NCBI GenBank assembly: GCA_905235485.1
Contig: CAJOLY010000003.1
Location: forward strand, 1 to 38,850
DNA from: an uncultured Clostridia bacterium
GTDB lineage: Bacteria; Bacillota; Clostridia; Christensenellales; UBA1242
Direction of reading: 5' to 3'
DNA length: 38,850 nucleotides
The stretch's first letter is position 1. Every line of letters starts with the position of its first letter. Of this stretch, positions 26,907-34,737 are shown piece by piece. Position numbers and translations under genes: made by a program. A model generated the notes under the pieces. It was given only the letters and a program-made list of their open reading frames with translations, was not told the DNA's origin and did not search any database.

Positions 26907-27710
26907 TTAAACCTCCAAATCTATAACATCTTGTGGGTCTTCGTTTAAATTATATTTTTTCTCTATTTCATCTATAGTTGTGCTTGGCACTGTCATGTTA
27001 AAGTTGTTTACAATCGCTGGTGCCGTATCATTATCTCTAAGCCCATACACAGATTTGAGTGAGAATATGCTCATAATTGCATTCATTTCGTTCTGCAACC
27101 CTTTTGTTGTATAAAAATCAATAAATCGGTCATACACCATTGCTACAGCATTTCTAATTGCAGGGTCTTGATGGTTCTTGTAATCGATGAACATTCCAGT
27201 AGATATTCCTAAAAGCCTGCAAAATTGCTGAAGAGTTGGAATGCACAAAAATGTGTCATTTGCCTCATCTATACATCTCCAGTAGCACTCACTACAAGTT
27301 ATTATATCATAAGCAGTGTATTTTGGTGGATTGATTCCTCCAAAAAATAGTGGCTTAGAGAGTAATGATGTGAGTTGAAAGTGCTTAACCTTGCCTGCTT
27401 GTGTTTTTATTATAACATCATTTTCGACCTTGAATCTCTCAAGCAGTGTCTTGAACTGCTGCTCTCGCTCTTCTAGGTAAGTTGGCAACAGTTTTTGATA
27501 GTTTTCAACAATATATTCCTCTCTCCGATGCCTTTCATCTCCAACTGCAGCCTGTAATTTCTGCTCTTGCACATAATCGGCTCTTTTCTCGCCAACAGTT
27601 TTTTCAACAGCAAATGATGCCTCAAAAGTTTTTCTAGGTCGACCCCTTTTGCGTGGCTCATTTTCATACTTGATTTGCTCTACAGTTTTTAATTTATCAC
27701 TCCTCGCCAT
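26907..27710 (-). CDS. Putative terminase small subunit/packaging DNA-binding protein with AT-hook-like motif
   Basis: PRKRGRPRK near N-terminus; DNA-packaging-like helical domain; gene position upstream of terL. Confidence 0.45.
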   Translation of the reverse strand: MARSDKLKTVEQIKYENEPRKRGRPRKTFEASFAVEKTVGEKRADYVQEQKLQAAVGDERHRREEYIVENYQKLLPTYLEEREQQFKTLLERFKVENDVIIKTQAGKVKHFQLTSLLSKPLFFGGINPPKYTAYDIITCSECYWRCIDEANDTFLCIPTLQQFCRLLGISTGMFIDYKNHQDPAIRNAVAMVYDRFIDFYTTKGLQNEMNAIMSIFSLKSVYGLRDNDTAPAIVNNFNMTVPSTTIDEIEKKYNLNEDPQDVIDLEV

Positions 27711-27960
27711 CTAACACAAACTCCCTATCAAGAATATCTAGGGCAGATTGTCTATCAACAACCTCTATTGCATGGCTATCAAGCAACAAAAACAACTTCT
27801 TGAGGCTTGCTAGATGCTCATCATTAGGTCGTCTCACCCTGCTCTCCCAAGTCCTATATGCAACATCACTGACTTTTATGTATCGGCAAATGTCGTATTG
27901 CTTTAAGTAGAACTGCTTCCTTAAGTCTCGTATCATTGGCAAACTAAATGTAATTTTCAT
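27697..27960 (-). CDS. HTH (XRE-like) protein
   Basis: MKITFSLPMIRDLRKQFYLKQYDICRYIKVSDVAYRTWESRVRRPNDEHL. Confidence 0.55.
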   Translation of the reverse strand: MKITFSLPMIRDLRKQFYLKQYDICRYIKVSDVAYRTWESRVRRPNDEHLASLKKLFLLLDSHAIEVVDRQSALDILDREFVLDGEE

Positions 27961-27974
27961 ATTTATAAATCCTT

Positions 27975-28965
27975 TTAGTGAGACTTGGTGGGCTCGAACC
28001 ACTTTCTGCTATCCCATATAGAGCCTCATAAACCAAAAATGTGGGTCATCGCATGCTGAAGCCAACCACGCTCTCCACATATTCAGTTTTTAACAAGTGA
28101 CTTGCCTCAGGTATAAAGAATTTAATATGTAAGAAAAATGCAATAAAACTCGAAATAGCATTTTGACAATATCTCTTTGAGGTAATGGTAATTCAAACGC
28201 ATAAATTTTTTGCTTGGATGAAATCATCGCCACTTGCTTAGGAATGCGTGAGAGTTGCACTCACTAAAACTGCTCATTCCATAAAAGTGCGACATCATCA
28301 CCTAGGACCGACCCCTGCGAACACAAGGGCTGACTTGTCGCACCGCAACATGCCCTATGGCTTCAACGAGTCGCGTGAACACGTAACCCTCCACTTTCGA
28401 GCATATTTGCATCACTTGGCAAAACTTTTCTAAAAAATCCAAGCACATTGAATTCAACCTCGCCCTTTCGTGGCGAATCACGGTTGCAACATTCTAACCT
28501 ATTGCAGCAACGACAGTTTCTCCTCAGTGAAGAGGGGCGTAGAGCTCTAGATACTCTACTGGCAGGTGGGGAAGGACTCGAACCTCCGCATACCAGTTTT
28601 GGAGACTGGCGCCTTTACCAACTTGGCTACTCACCTATACGGGCTGTCTAGGGAAATAGAAATGAAAAAACTAAACAGCCCAAACATTTAGGATGCGGAC
28701 CTCGGGAATTGCACCCAAGAAACCTATGTCCGCAAGGAGGAGGCTGTCACAGGGAAAATACAAGAAACCTGTTGAGCCTCAATGGATAAAGTGGCTGCAG
28801 CTCGCCACACGATGTCTGATTTTGCGAAAAAATAAGGAGATTCTTTGCAAATTTAAAAATACTTAGAACAAAAATGAAGATAGACACACATTACTCACAA
28901 CATAAGGCTGTTGCCACCGCTGCTAGAAATAAAGGGGTGTAAGGCAATCTCGCATCCTTACATAC
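27975..28965 (-). ncRNA. Candidate large structured non-coding RNA region (transcript ends not mapped)
   Basis: About 1 kb without credible CDS, locally GC-rich, promoter at 28968-28997, many perfect helices (28241-28280, 28287-28343, 28641-28681, 28694-28734, 28740-28780, 28791-28808), embedded tRNA-Trp. Confidence 0.5.
28560..28636 (-). tRNA. trnW: tRNA-Trp (anticodon CCA), encoded 3' CCA
   Basis: Cloverleaf AGGTGAG TA GCCA AGTTGGTAAA GGC G CCAGT CTCCAAA ACTGG TATGC GGAGG TTCGAGT CCTTC CCCACCT G CCA; one A/C acceptor mismatch; G73 discriminator. Confidence 0.9.
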
Positions 28966-28967
28966 AC

Positions 28968-28997
28968 ATTGTAAAACATAATAACAATATTTGTCAA
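28968..28997 (-). promoter_or_regulatory. Strong sigma-A-like promoter firing into the non-coding region
   Basis: TTGACA (28992-28997) - 18 nt - TACAAT (28968-28973) on minus strand. Confidence 0.65.
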
Positions 28998-29235
28998 GTA
29001 AATTGAACACAAAAATAAAAAATTCATAATAACAACTTGCCGAAAGAGCCTTTTTTGCTATTTTCGGCGATTTTTTGAGGTTGGATGGTTTTTACCACAA
29101 AACCGTAAAAACTTTGCTATTTCGCTATGTATTTCTTCTTGTCCTTCCATTCCCACTTGCTAAATTACGAATGCTCCAACTTTTCTCGCCCATACCACCC
29201 GCCCTTTGTGCACGGATACCTCTTTACACTTCGGC

Positions 29236-29415
29236 TCATCTTTTGCATACCTCCAAAACTCTCATGTCGAACCCACACTTGTCGCAGATTCCACTCTCTG
29301 GGTCTATCACTCCGTCATCATCCCCATTGCCCCCGCATTTCGGACACTGCCGCTTCACCACTATAAACTTGCCATACAAGTAAAAACTATCATCGCTTGC
29401 ATATGGATATTTCAT
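29236..29415 (-). CDS. 59-aa zinc-ribbon protein
   Basis: MKYPYASDDSFYLYGKFIVVKRQCPKCGGNGDDDGVIDPESGICDKCGFDMRVLEVCKR; ATG with ggaggaggtgcatc RBS. Confidence 0.65.
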   Translation of the reverse strand: MKYPYASDDSFYLYGKFIVVKRQCPKCGGNGDDDGVIDPESGICDKCGFDMRVLEVCKR

Positions 29416-29433
29416 GATGCACCTCCTCCATCT

Positions 29434-29463
29434 AGCATATATCCTCGCCATGCCGCATGTCAA
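29434..29463 (-). promoter_or_regulatory. Promoter of zinc-ribbon gene
   Basis: TTGACA-N18-TATGCT on minus strand. Confidence 0.55.
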
Positions 29464-29789
29464 ATGATTTAGCCTAAAAACATAATAACAACTACTATTG
29501 GGCAACCGTGCTCGGCTTCCATCCTTTACTTCAACAAAATCACAAAAAAATTAACCTTTGCCTTAGCCCCATCTTGACTACACACTTCCGTTCGACCCTT
29601 TTTTGCCTACGTCGCGGGGAGAGAGGACTAACTCGCCTTTTGTCCTGTGTGTTCTATATATGGGGAGGGGGTGGTTACAAAATTTTACAATATTTTACAA
29701 AATGGTTTGGTGTTGTTGGTGTTGGTTTTGATTGATAAAAAATAAATAAAAAAATTATTAAAAAAAAGTAAAATATTTTTGTTATTTTA

Positions 29790-29818
29790 TTGACTTTATC
29801 CAAAAAATTTGCTATAAT
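29790..29818 (+). promoter_or_regulatory. Main rightward early promoter
   Basis: TTGACT (29790-29795) - 17 nt - TATAAT (29813-29818). Confidence 0.7.
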
Positions 29819-29879
29819 ATTTTTGACAAGATGAGAAAGACAAACAAAGAACATAAAAAATAAAGGAGGTGATGAAAGC

Positions 29880-30050
29880 ATGACAGAACAGGAAAAGCTA
29901 AAAGCGTTTGATGAAGCTGTTGATGATGTTGTTTTTTTAACAACAGAACAACAAAAGCAAGCCACGACAGAAGAGCGCGCAAAAGCAATAAAGCACGCTT
30001 TGACAAAGTCGGTAGAATGGCTGGAACGCTTAAAGCGTGAAATTTTCTAA
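29880..30050 (+). CDS. 56-aa small early protein
   Basis: MTEQEKLKAFDEAVDDVVFLTTEQQKQATTEERAKAIKHALTKSVEWLERLKREIF; RBS aaaggaggtgatgaaagc. Confidence 0.6.
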   Translation: MTEQEKLKAFDEAVDDVVFLTTEQQKQATTEERAKAIKHALTKSVEWLERLKREIF

Positions 30051-30114
30051 AAGCATCTACTTAAACAAACACGCACAACATTATATTTACAAATAATTTA
30101 AAAGGAGAAAAAAA

Positions 30115-30396
30115 ATGAAACTAAACAAAAACACAAAAAAAGCGAAAGAATATATTAACAATTTTGAAAAATCAAATGTTTATTCTATTTGGCAAGCATA
30201 CGACAAGCCAAGCCGAAACAAAGCAAGAATCTTTGACGAATGGCAAGAGATAGCAAGACAACACAACGCAACAAACTTTAAAATAACAACATTTTCAAAA
30301 TTTGTCTTTACGCTCGGATTTGTAACAACAAACGAAAACGGTGAGACGGTCTTAAACTATATCACACCATCGCAAAATTATCAAATTGTTTTATAA
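30115..30396 (+). CDS. Hypothetical early protein
   Basis: 93 aa; RBS aaaaggagaaaaaaa. Confidence 0.6.
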   Translation: MKLNKNTKKAKEYINNFEKSNVYSIWQAYDKPSRNKARIFDEWQEIARQHNATNFKITTFSKFVFTLGFVTTNENGETVLNYITPSQNYQIVL

Positions 30397-30540
30397 TTAT
30401 ATTATTTTAAAAGATAAGCAAGAAAAAAATCTTGTTTGTCTTTTTGCATTTTGTAACATTTTGTAAAAAATAACTTTCACACACTAAAAACCAAATAAAA
30501 CAACAAACAAATAAATAAAAAAGAATAAAGAGGTAAAAAA

Positions 30541-30846
30541 ATGAAAATCGCGACAACAAAAGCATTAACAAATATATTAAATAAAAATAGCAAATACCAA
30601 ATCACGCTTGAAAAATTGACAATAGAGCAATTTAAAATTTTAGTTGATTTTGATGTTTGGGAGCATGAAACAGATTTTGATTTTGCTATAAATAAATTTA
30701 AAGTTATAAAAATAAAATATAACAACTTAGACCATGCTTGCGACAACTATATCACGACAAAAGACTTAACAAAAATTTTACACGACTTGAAAGAAAAAAC
30801 CCTTGACGCTTTTATAAACGCGTTTAATGAGTTTGTCGAAATTTAA
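30541..30846 (+). CDS. Hypothetical early protein
   Basis: 101 aa; RBS agaggtaaaaaa. Confidence 0.55.
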   Translation: MKIATTKALTNILNKNSKYQITLEKLTIEQFKILVDFDVWEHETDFDFAINKFKVIKIKYNNLDHACDNYITTKDLTKILHDLKEKTLDAFINAFNEFVEI

Positions 30847-30868
30847 TAAAATAAATATATAAAAGAGG

Positions 30869-30896
30869 CTTGACGGCGGTCAAGTGTGTTTTATCT
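30869..30896 (+). terminator. Hairpin/possible weak terminator
   Basis: CTTGAC-GGCG-GTCAAG followed by TGTGTTTTATC. Confidence 0.4.
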
Positions 30897-31138
30897 ATAC
30901 CAAGAACGCCGGCATGAGCTTTATCTTTGCAAATATGGCATATTCTGCGATGTTTTATCCGTGGGCTGATATTCTGCACCAAAAAAGACATTATTATTTA
31001 TTATAAAAATATAAAAAGTGGCTATTCTGCGACTTTTAAGAGCTGGAGGCGGTCATATTCTGCGACAAATTTATATAACAATAGTTATATTAAAATAATA
31101 AACAAAACAAAAATAAACAAAAATGGAGATAAAAAGAC

Positions 31139-31372
31139 ATGGAAAAACTAGAAAATTTAAAAGAATTGTATAAACAAGCAAAAGAAAATATCATGAAATA
31201 TAGTGAAGATTTTTTAAATGAACACAAAAAAAACTTTGACGAATATACAAGCGAGCAAAAAGAGTTTGTTATGCGACAATACCAAGAATTTAGACAAGCC
31301 GAAACAAAACAGTTGAAAAAACTCAAACAAGCATATGAAACTTTTGAAACAGCTTTATTCTGCAATTATTAA
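31139..31372 (+). CDS. Charged helical early protein
   Basis: 77 aa; RBS tggagataaaaagac. Confidence 0.5.
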   Translation: MEKLENLKELYKQAKENIMKYSEDFLNEHKKNFDEYTSEQKEFVMRQYQEFRQAETKQLKKLKQAYETFETALFCNY

Positions 31373-31408
31373 AATAATAAAAAACAAAATTATTTTGCAA
31401 AAATGCTT

Positions 31409-31438
31409 GACTTTGACAAAAATTGGCTTTATACTTGT
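31409..31438 (+). promoter_or_regulatory. Sigma-A-like promoter (rightward)
   Basis: TTGACT-N17-TATACT. Confidence 0.5.
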
Positions 31439-31491
31439 CTTATAACTTGTCCATTTACTGCATTCTGCAAGTTATTTAAAGGGGGGAAAAC

Positions 31492-31554
31492 ATGGAAAAC
31501 AACATCACTATTCTGCAAGACAGCGACTTTGTTTGGCAACTTTGGGAAGATTAA
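31492..31554 (+). CDS. Candidate 20-aa microprotein MENNITILQDSDFVWQLWED
   Basis: AAAGGGGGGAAAAC RBS-like tract before ATG, shortly downstream of promoter. Confidence 0.35.
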   Translation: MENNITILQDSDFVWQLWED

Positions 31555-31611
31555 AAAATACATTCTACTTATGCACATTAAACAATATAAATAAAGGGAG
31601 AAAAAAAGAAA

Positions 31612-31896
31612 ATGAAAAAAGGAATTTTTAAAACGGAATTATTTAACAAAGGAAAAATCTTGGAGGCTTTTGTCAATCTTGAAAACCGAGCTGAAGATTT
31701 TAAAGACGAAAATGAAATAAACGAACATGACACGCTTGTTGAGGCTATGTGCAACAGCACAGGCTTTGACGAAAAACAAGGCGAGGGCAGCTATGTTGAG
31801 AGGCTTTACGACTGCAAAGAATTTAAAGTGTTCTATGCCTGCGACACTGACGGCGATGATGAGTGGGGCATAGCACTTGCTAAATGGGAAGAATAA
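31612..31896 (+). CDS. Hypothetical early protein
   Basis: 94 aa; RBS aaagggagaaaaaaag. Confidence 0.55.
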   Translation: MKKGIFKTELFNKGKILEAFVNLENRAEDFKDENEINEHDTLVEAMCNSTGFDEKQGEGSYVERLYDCKEFKVFYACDTDGDDEWGIALAKWEE

Positions 31897-31909
31897 GGAG
31901 AATTTGGAA

Positions 31910-32197
31910 ATGACTAAACAACAAGCAATTAAAAAATATAATTTAATAAAACTAGAACAAAAAGAAGATTTTGACAAGCAACACAACATTGAAACTTGGC
32001 GGGGAGAAATTGAAGATGGCGAAACAAAAAAAATCTATACCATGACTGACGAATTTTCAAAAGTCATGGGCGACACGACGCCAACATTCTTTTTAATTCA
32101 ACAAATAATATACAAAAACAAGTTTGTTCGCTGGGGCAAAACTGATAGTTATAGACACAAAACTATAACTAGGACTTATGAAATTAAACGAGCATAG
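31910..32197 (+). CDS. Hypothetical early protein
   Basis: MTKQQAIKKYNLIKLEQKED...; RBS aaggagaatttggaa. Confidence 0.55.
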   Translation: MTKQQAIKKYNLIKLEQKEDFDKQHNIETWRGEIEDGETKKIYTMTDEFSKVMGDTTPTFFLIQQIIYKNKFVRWGKTDSYRHKTITRTYEIKRA

Positions 32198-32311
32198 GCA
32201 AAATATGGCTTTTAAGGGCTATTCTGGGCTTGTTTGGGCTTTGGTTGATAAAATATTCGACCTACACTCAAAATGGGCTTAAAAACGAAAATATCAAAGG
32301 GAGAAAATTTT

Positions 32312-32539
32312 ATGAATAAATTTGAAAGAGAAAACATAAGGCACAATTTTATATTATCATTAAAAAATGCTTGGACTTGGAAGCGGTTGACACAAGCTGA
32401 GCAAAAGCGAATAACAGACACACTCAATTTTGCAATGCTATTTGCTAACACATCAAAAAACGCATATATAGAACTTAACACAATCTATTCGGCATTCTTG
32501 CTTGGGCTTGACTATAAGCCGATTGGTTGGAGAGAATAG
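32312..32539 (+). CDS. Hypothetical early protein
   Basis: MNKFERENIRHNFILSLKNAWTWKRLTQAEQ...; RBS aagggagaaaattt. Confidence 0.55.
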   Translation: MNKFERENIRHNFILSLKNAWTWKRLTQAEQKRITDTLNFAMLFANTSKNAYIELNTIYSAFLLGLDYKPIGWRE

Positions 32540-32552
32540 GGGGTAAACTATA

Positions 32553-32885
32553 ATGAAACAAAAAGAATTTTATTCGTGCTTACACAAAGACGGACTATTT
32601 TATAAAATAAAAAGACAAGGTTATTCAAAGACTTATATTGACTACACAGGCACCGAAATCACACTCAACTGCTACAAGTATGGTGTACTTTGGGTTGTAG
32701 TCGAAGAAAAAACAGGCTATTCTGCGGTTGCACCACAAAAGAAAAGAGATGACGCATTCTCTCTTACTTTTTCTGCACTAAATGAATATGCAAAACACCA
32801 CAACAAGAGCATATCATATATGCTTAAAGACATGAAAAATGTAAATGAATATAAAGAATATAAAGGGGAAAACGAAAATGAATAA
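32553..32885 (+). CDS. Hypothetical early protein
   Basis: 110 aa ORF in tight operon. Confidence 0.55.
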   Translation: MKQKEFYSCLHKDGLFYKIKRQGYSKTYIDYTGTEITLNCYKYGVLWVVVEEKTGYSAVAPQKKRDDAFSLTFSALNEYAKHHNKSISYMLKDMKNVNEYKEYKGENENE

Positions 32886-33105
32886 AATCACACTCAAAGA
32901 CAGAGTTTTAATGCACTTGTATGCGAAAGGCAACATAACAAGTTTGCAAGCATTTAGAGATTATGGAGCAACTAGACTTTCTGCAATCATTTATGACTTG
33001 CGGGCTGAGGGAAACAATATCGAAACAACTTATATTACAAGAAAAAATAGATATGGCGACAGGGTTACTTTTGCAAAATACATTCTGCACCAAAAGGGAG
33101 AATAG
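32878..33105 (+). CDS. Winged-helix/HTH-like protein
   Basis: VLMHLYAKGNITSLQAFRDYGATRLSAIIYDLRAEGNNIETTYITRKNRYGDRVTFAKYIL matches the common phage HTH pattern. Confidence 0.65.
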   Translation: MNKITLKDRVLMHLYAKGNITSLQAFRDYGATRLSAIIYDLRAEGNNIETTYITRKNRYGDRVTFAKYILHQKGE

Positions 33106-33109
33106 GCTT

Positions 33110-33346
33110 ATGACACCAAAAGTCCGCTTTATGACCTACAATCGCACTCTTGAAATTGACTTTGCAACTTTTACTTATACTCTTGGAAAGACACACAATA
33201 GAGATAGAAATAAAAATTATATAATTACTAGCGACATATCATTTGAAACAATGGAAAAGGACTTAAAAAAGTCAAAATTTAAAAGAATAAAGGGAGAAAA
33301 TGAAAATGGAAGAAGAAATCAAAACAGCGAGTTATTATATAAATAA
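33110..33346 (+). CDS. Hypothetical early protein
   Basis: MTPKVRFMTYNRTLEIDFATFTYTLG...; RBS aaaagggagaataggctt. Confidence 0.5.
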   Translation: MTPKVRFMTYNRTLEIDFATFTYTLGKTHNRDRNKNYIITSDISFETMEKDLKKSKFKRIKGENENGRRNQNSELLYK

Positions 33347-33617
33347 ATATAACTTGAAAAAGACAAAAGACGAGTTTACCGGCGACTTTAACTATCAAAG
33401 AGAATTTGACAACGAAAGTAAGAACACAATTATAACTCTTATTGTTGACGAGTTAGACGAAACGACTTGCCGACTTATGAAAGCAACATTTTTTAAAAAG
33501 AGATATGACAGCAAATATCACTGCATGGGGACTTTTGGAGAGCCAAAATATATTGAAAATATAAAAAATGACATAAAGGAATACGAGGAGAATTTAACAC
33601 ATGAAAAAACAATTTAG
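33306..33617 (+). CDS. Hypothetical early protein
   Basis: MEEEIKTASYYINKYNLKKTK...; RBS aaagggagaaaatgaaa. Confidence 0.5.
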   Translation: MEEEIKTASYYINKYNLKKTKDEFTGDFNYQREFDNESKNTIITLIVDELDETTCRLMKATFFKKRYDSKYHCMGTFGEPKYIENIKNDIKEYEENLTHEKTI

Positions 33618-33942
33618 ACGAGGCGAGATATATTGGGCGAACAACACTTATTCAAACGGGCATATTCAATCATCACTCCGCCCATATTTGATTGTGTCAA
33701 ATAATTATAACAATGAATATTCTGGCACTCTTACAGCAATTCCGCTTACGACAGCTGACAAAAAATTCTTGCCAACACATTTTAATATATTTGTAAACAA
33801 CAAGTGGAACACAGTTTTGTGCGAGCATATAACAAGTATTGACAAAACCGAAACACAGGGCTTTGTCGCACAACTTGACGACCAACAAATGAAACAGGTC
33901 GAAGAAAAAATAAAAATTCAATTAGATTTAAAGGGAGAATAA
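33601..33942 (+). CDS. MazF/PemK-like endoribonuclease (type II toxin family)
   Basis: FRRGEIYWANNTYSNGHIQSSLRPYLIVSNNYNNEYSGTLTAIPLTT...LPTHF. Confidence 0.75.
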   Translation: MKKQFRRGEIYWANNTYSNGHIQSSLRPYLIVSNNYNNEYSGTLTAIPLTTADKKFLPTHFNIFVNNKWNTVLCEHITSIDKTETQGFVAQLDDQQMKQVEEKIKIQLDLKGE

Positions 33943-33943
33943 A

Positions 33944-34477
33944 ATGGAACAAAACAGCATTTATATGGTTATAACCAAATATAGAAAAGACAGAGAGTGC
34001 GAGCAGATAGACCTTGTCTGCTCCACCTATTCTGAATCTTTGAAAGTTTTAGACGAACAAATTGAAAAGAATTGCAAAGCAATCTTTGGCGACAAAAAGC
34101 CACAGGAATTTTCAAAATTTGTTAGAACTGACAACTATTTTTATGCAAAGGCAGGAAACACAATTTTATCAATAATTATTGAAAGAAGAGAGTATTATAA
34201 AATGGAAGAAGAAGAAATTATCTATTTGATTGTCAACGAATTTGAAGATGTCGCTGACTTACAAAACGAGATGAGTATATTCCCGTGCAAAACACTTGAA
34301 AGAGCAAAGATTATTTTTAATCAACAGGTTGAGATTGAAGAAAGAGAAAAATGGGTTGCTAACTTTATTGATGAAAAACAAAACTTTGACTTTTATGAAT
34401 ATACTGAAACAGAATATACTGCGGAACTCAACAATTATAGAACACACATCTATATTCTTGCAAAGGAGATTTTGTAA
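33944..34477 (+). CDS. Hypothetical early protein, possibly two tandem related domains
   Basis: 177 aa; both halves begin IYMVITKY/IYLIVNEF and end in YFYAKAG/IYILAKE. Confidence 0.5.
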   Translation: MEQNSIYMVITKYRKDRECEQIDLVCSTYSESLKVLDEQIEKNCKAIFGDKKPQEFSKFVRTDNYFYAKAGNTILSIIIERREYYKMEEEEIIYLIVNEFEDVADLQNEMSIFPCKTLERAKIIFNQQVEIEEREKWVANFIDEKQNFDFYEYTETEYTAELNNYRTHIYILAKEIL

Positions 34478-34478
34478 A

Positions 34479-34727
34479 ATGGAAAAACTTAGAAAAATGA
34501 TTGAAGACTTAAAAATCACGGCAGATGATGAAAAGATTTTTAGAAAAGTCAAAAGGGCTTATGCTCTTGAAGACATTCTAACCTACCTAGAAGACAATGG
34601 GGCGACTGAGCAAGCAATGAAAGATATCGTGGAACGAATTGACAGAGTGCTTGATAAGTATGAAGAGTACTCTTGTGATGAGTGGTATAATGCAGTAGCA
34701 AATGCAATAGATTATGTTTTAAGTTAA
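34479..34727 (+). CDS. Hypothetical early protein
   Basis: MEKLRKMIEDLKITADDEKIFRKVKRAYALEDILTYLED...; RBS aaggagattttgtaaa. Confidence 0.5.
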   Translation: MEKLRKMIEDLKITADDEKIFRKVKRAYALEDILTYLEDNGATEQAMKDIVERIDRVLDKYEEYSCDEWYNAVANAIDYVLS

Positions 34728-34737
34728 GGAGAAGAAA

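Noticed and set aside
27978-28078. Complete tRNA at the 3' end of the non-coding region
   Set aside because: Only a T-arm-like hairpin is convincing; no 5' acceptor complementary to AAGTCTC and no clear anticodon arm.
28560-28636. Stop-codon recoding through the phage tRNA
   Set aside because: The anticodon is CCA, which reads UGG only, and core genes (terL, portal, capsid) are intact in the standard code.
28248-28651. Plus-strand ORFs 28248-28433 and 28448-28651
   Set aside because: They run antisense through the tRNA-Trp and the structured helices, lack good RBS, and have atypical composition.
29075-29735. Overlapping plus-strand ORFs (102, 79, 88, 75 aa)
   Set aside because: Mutually overlapping, Pro/His/Ser-rich, no RBS; antisense to the well-supported zinc-ribbon gene with promoter and RBS.
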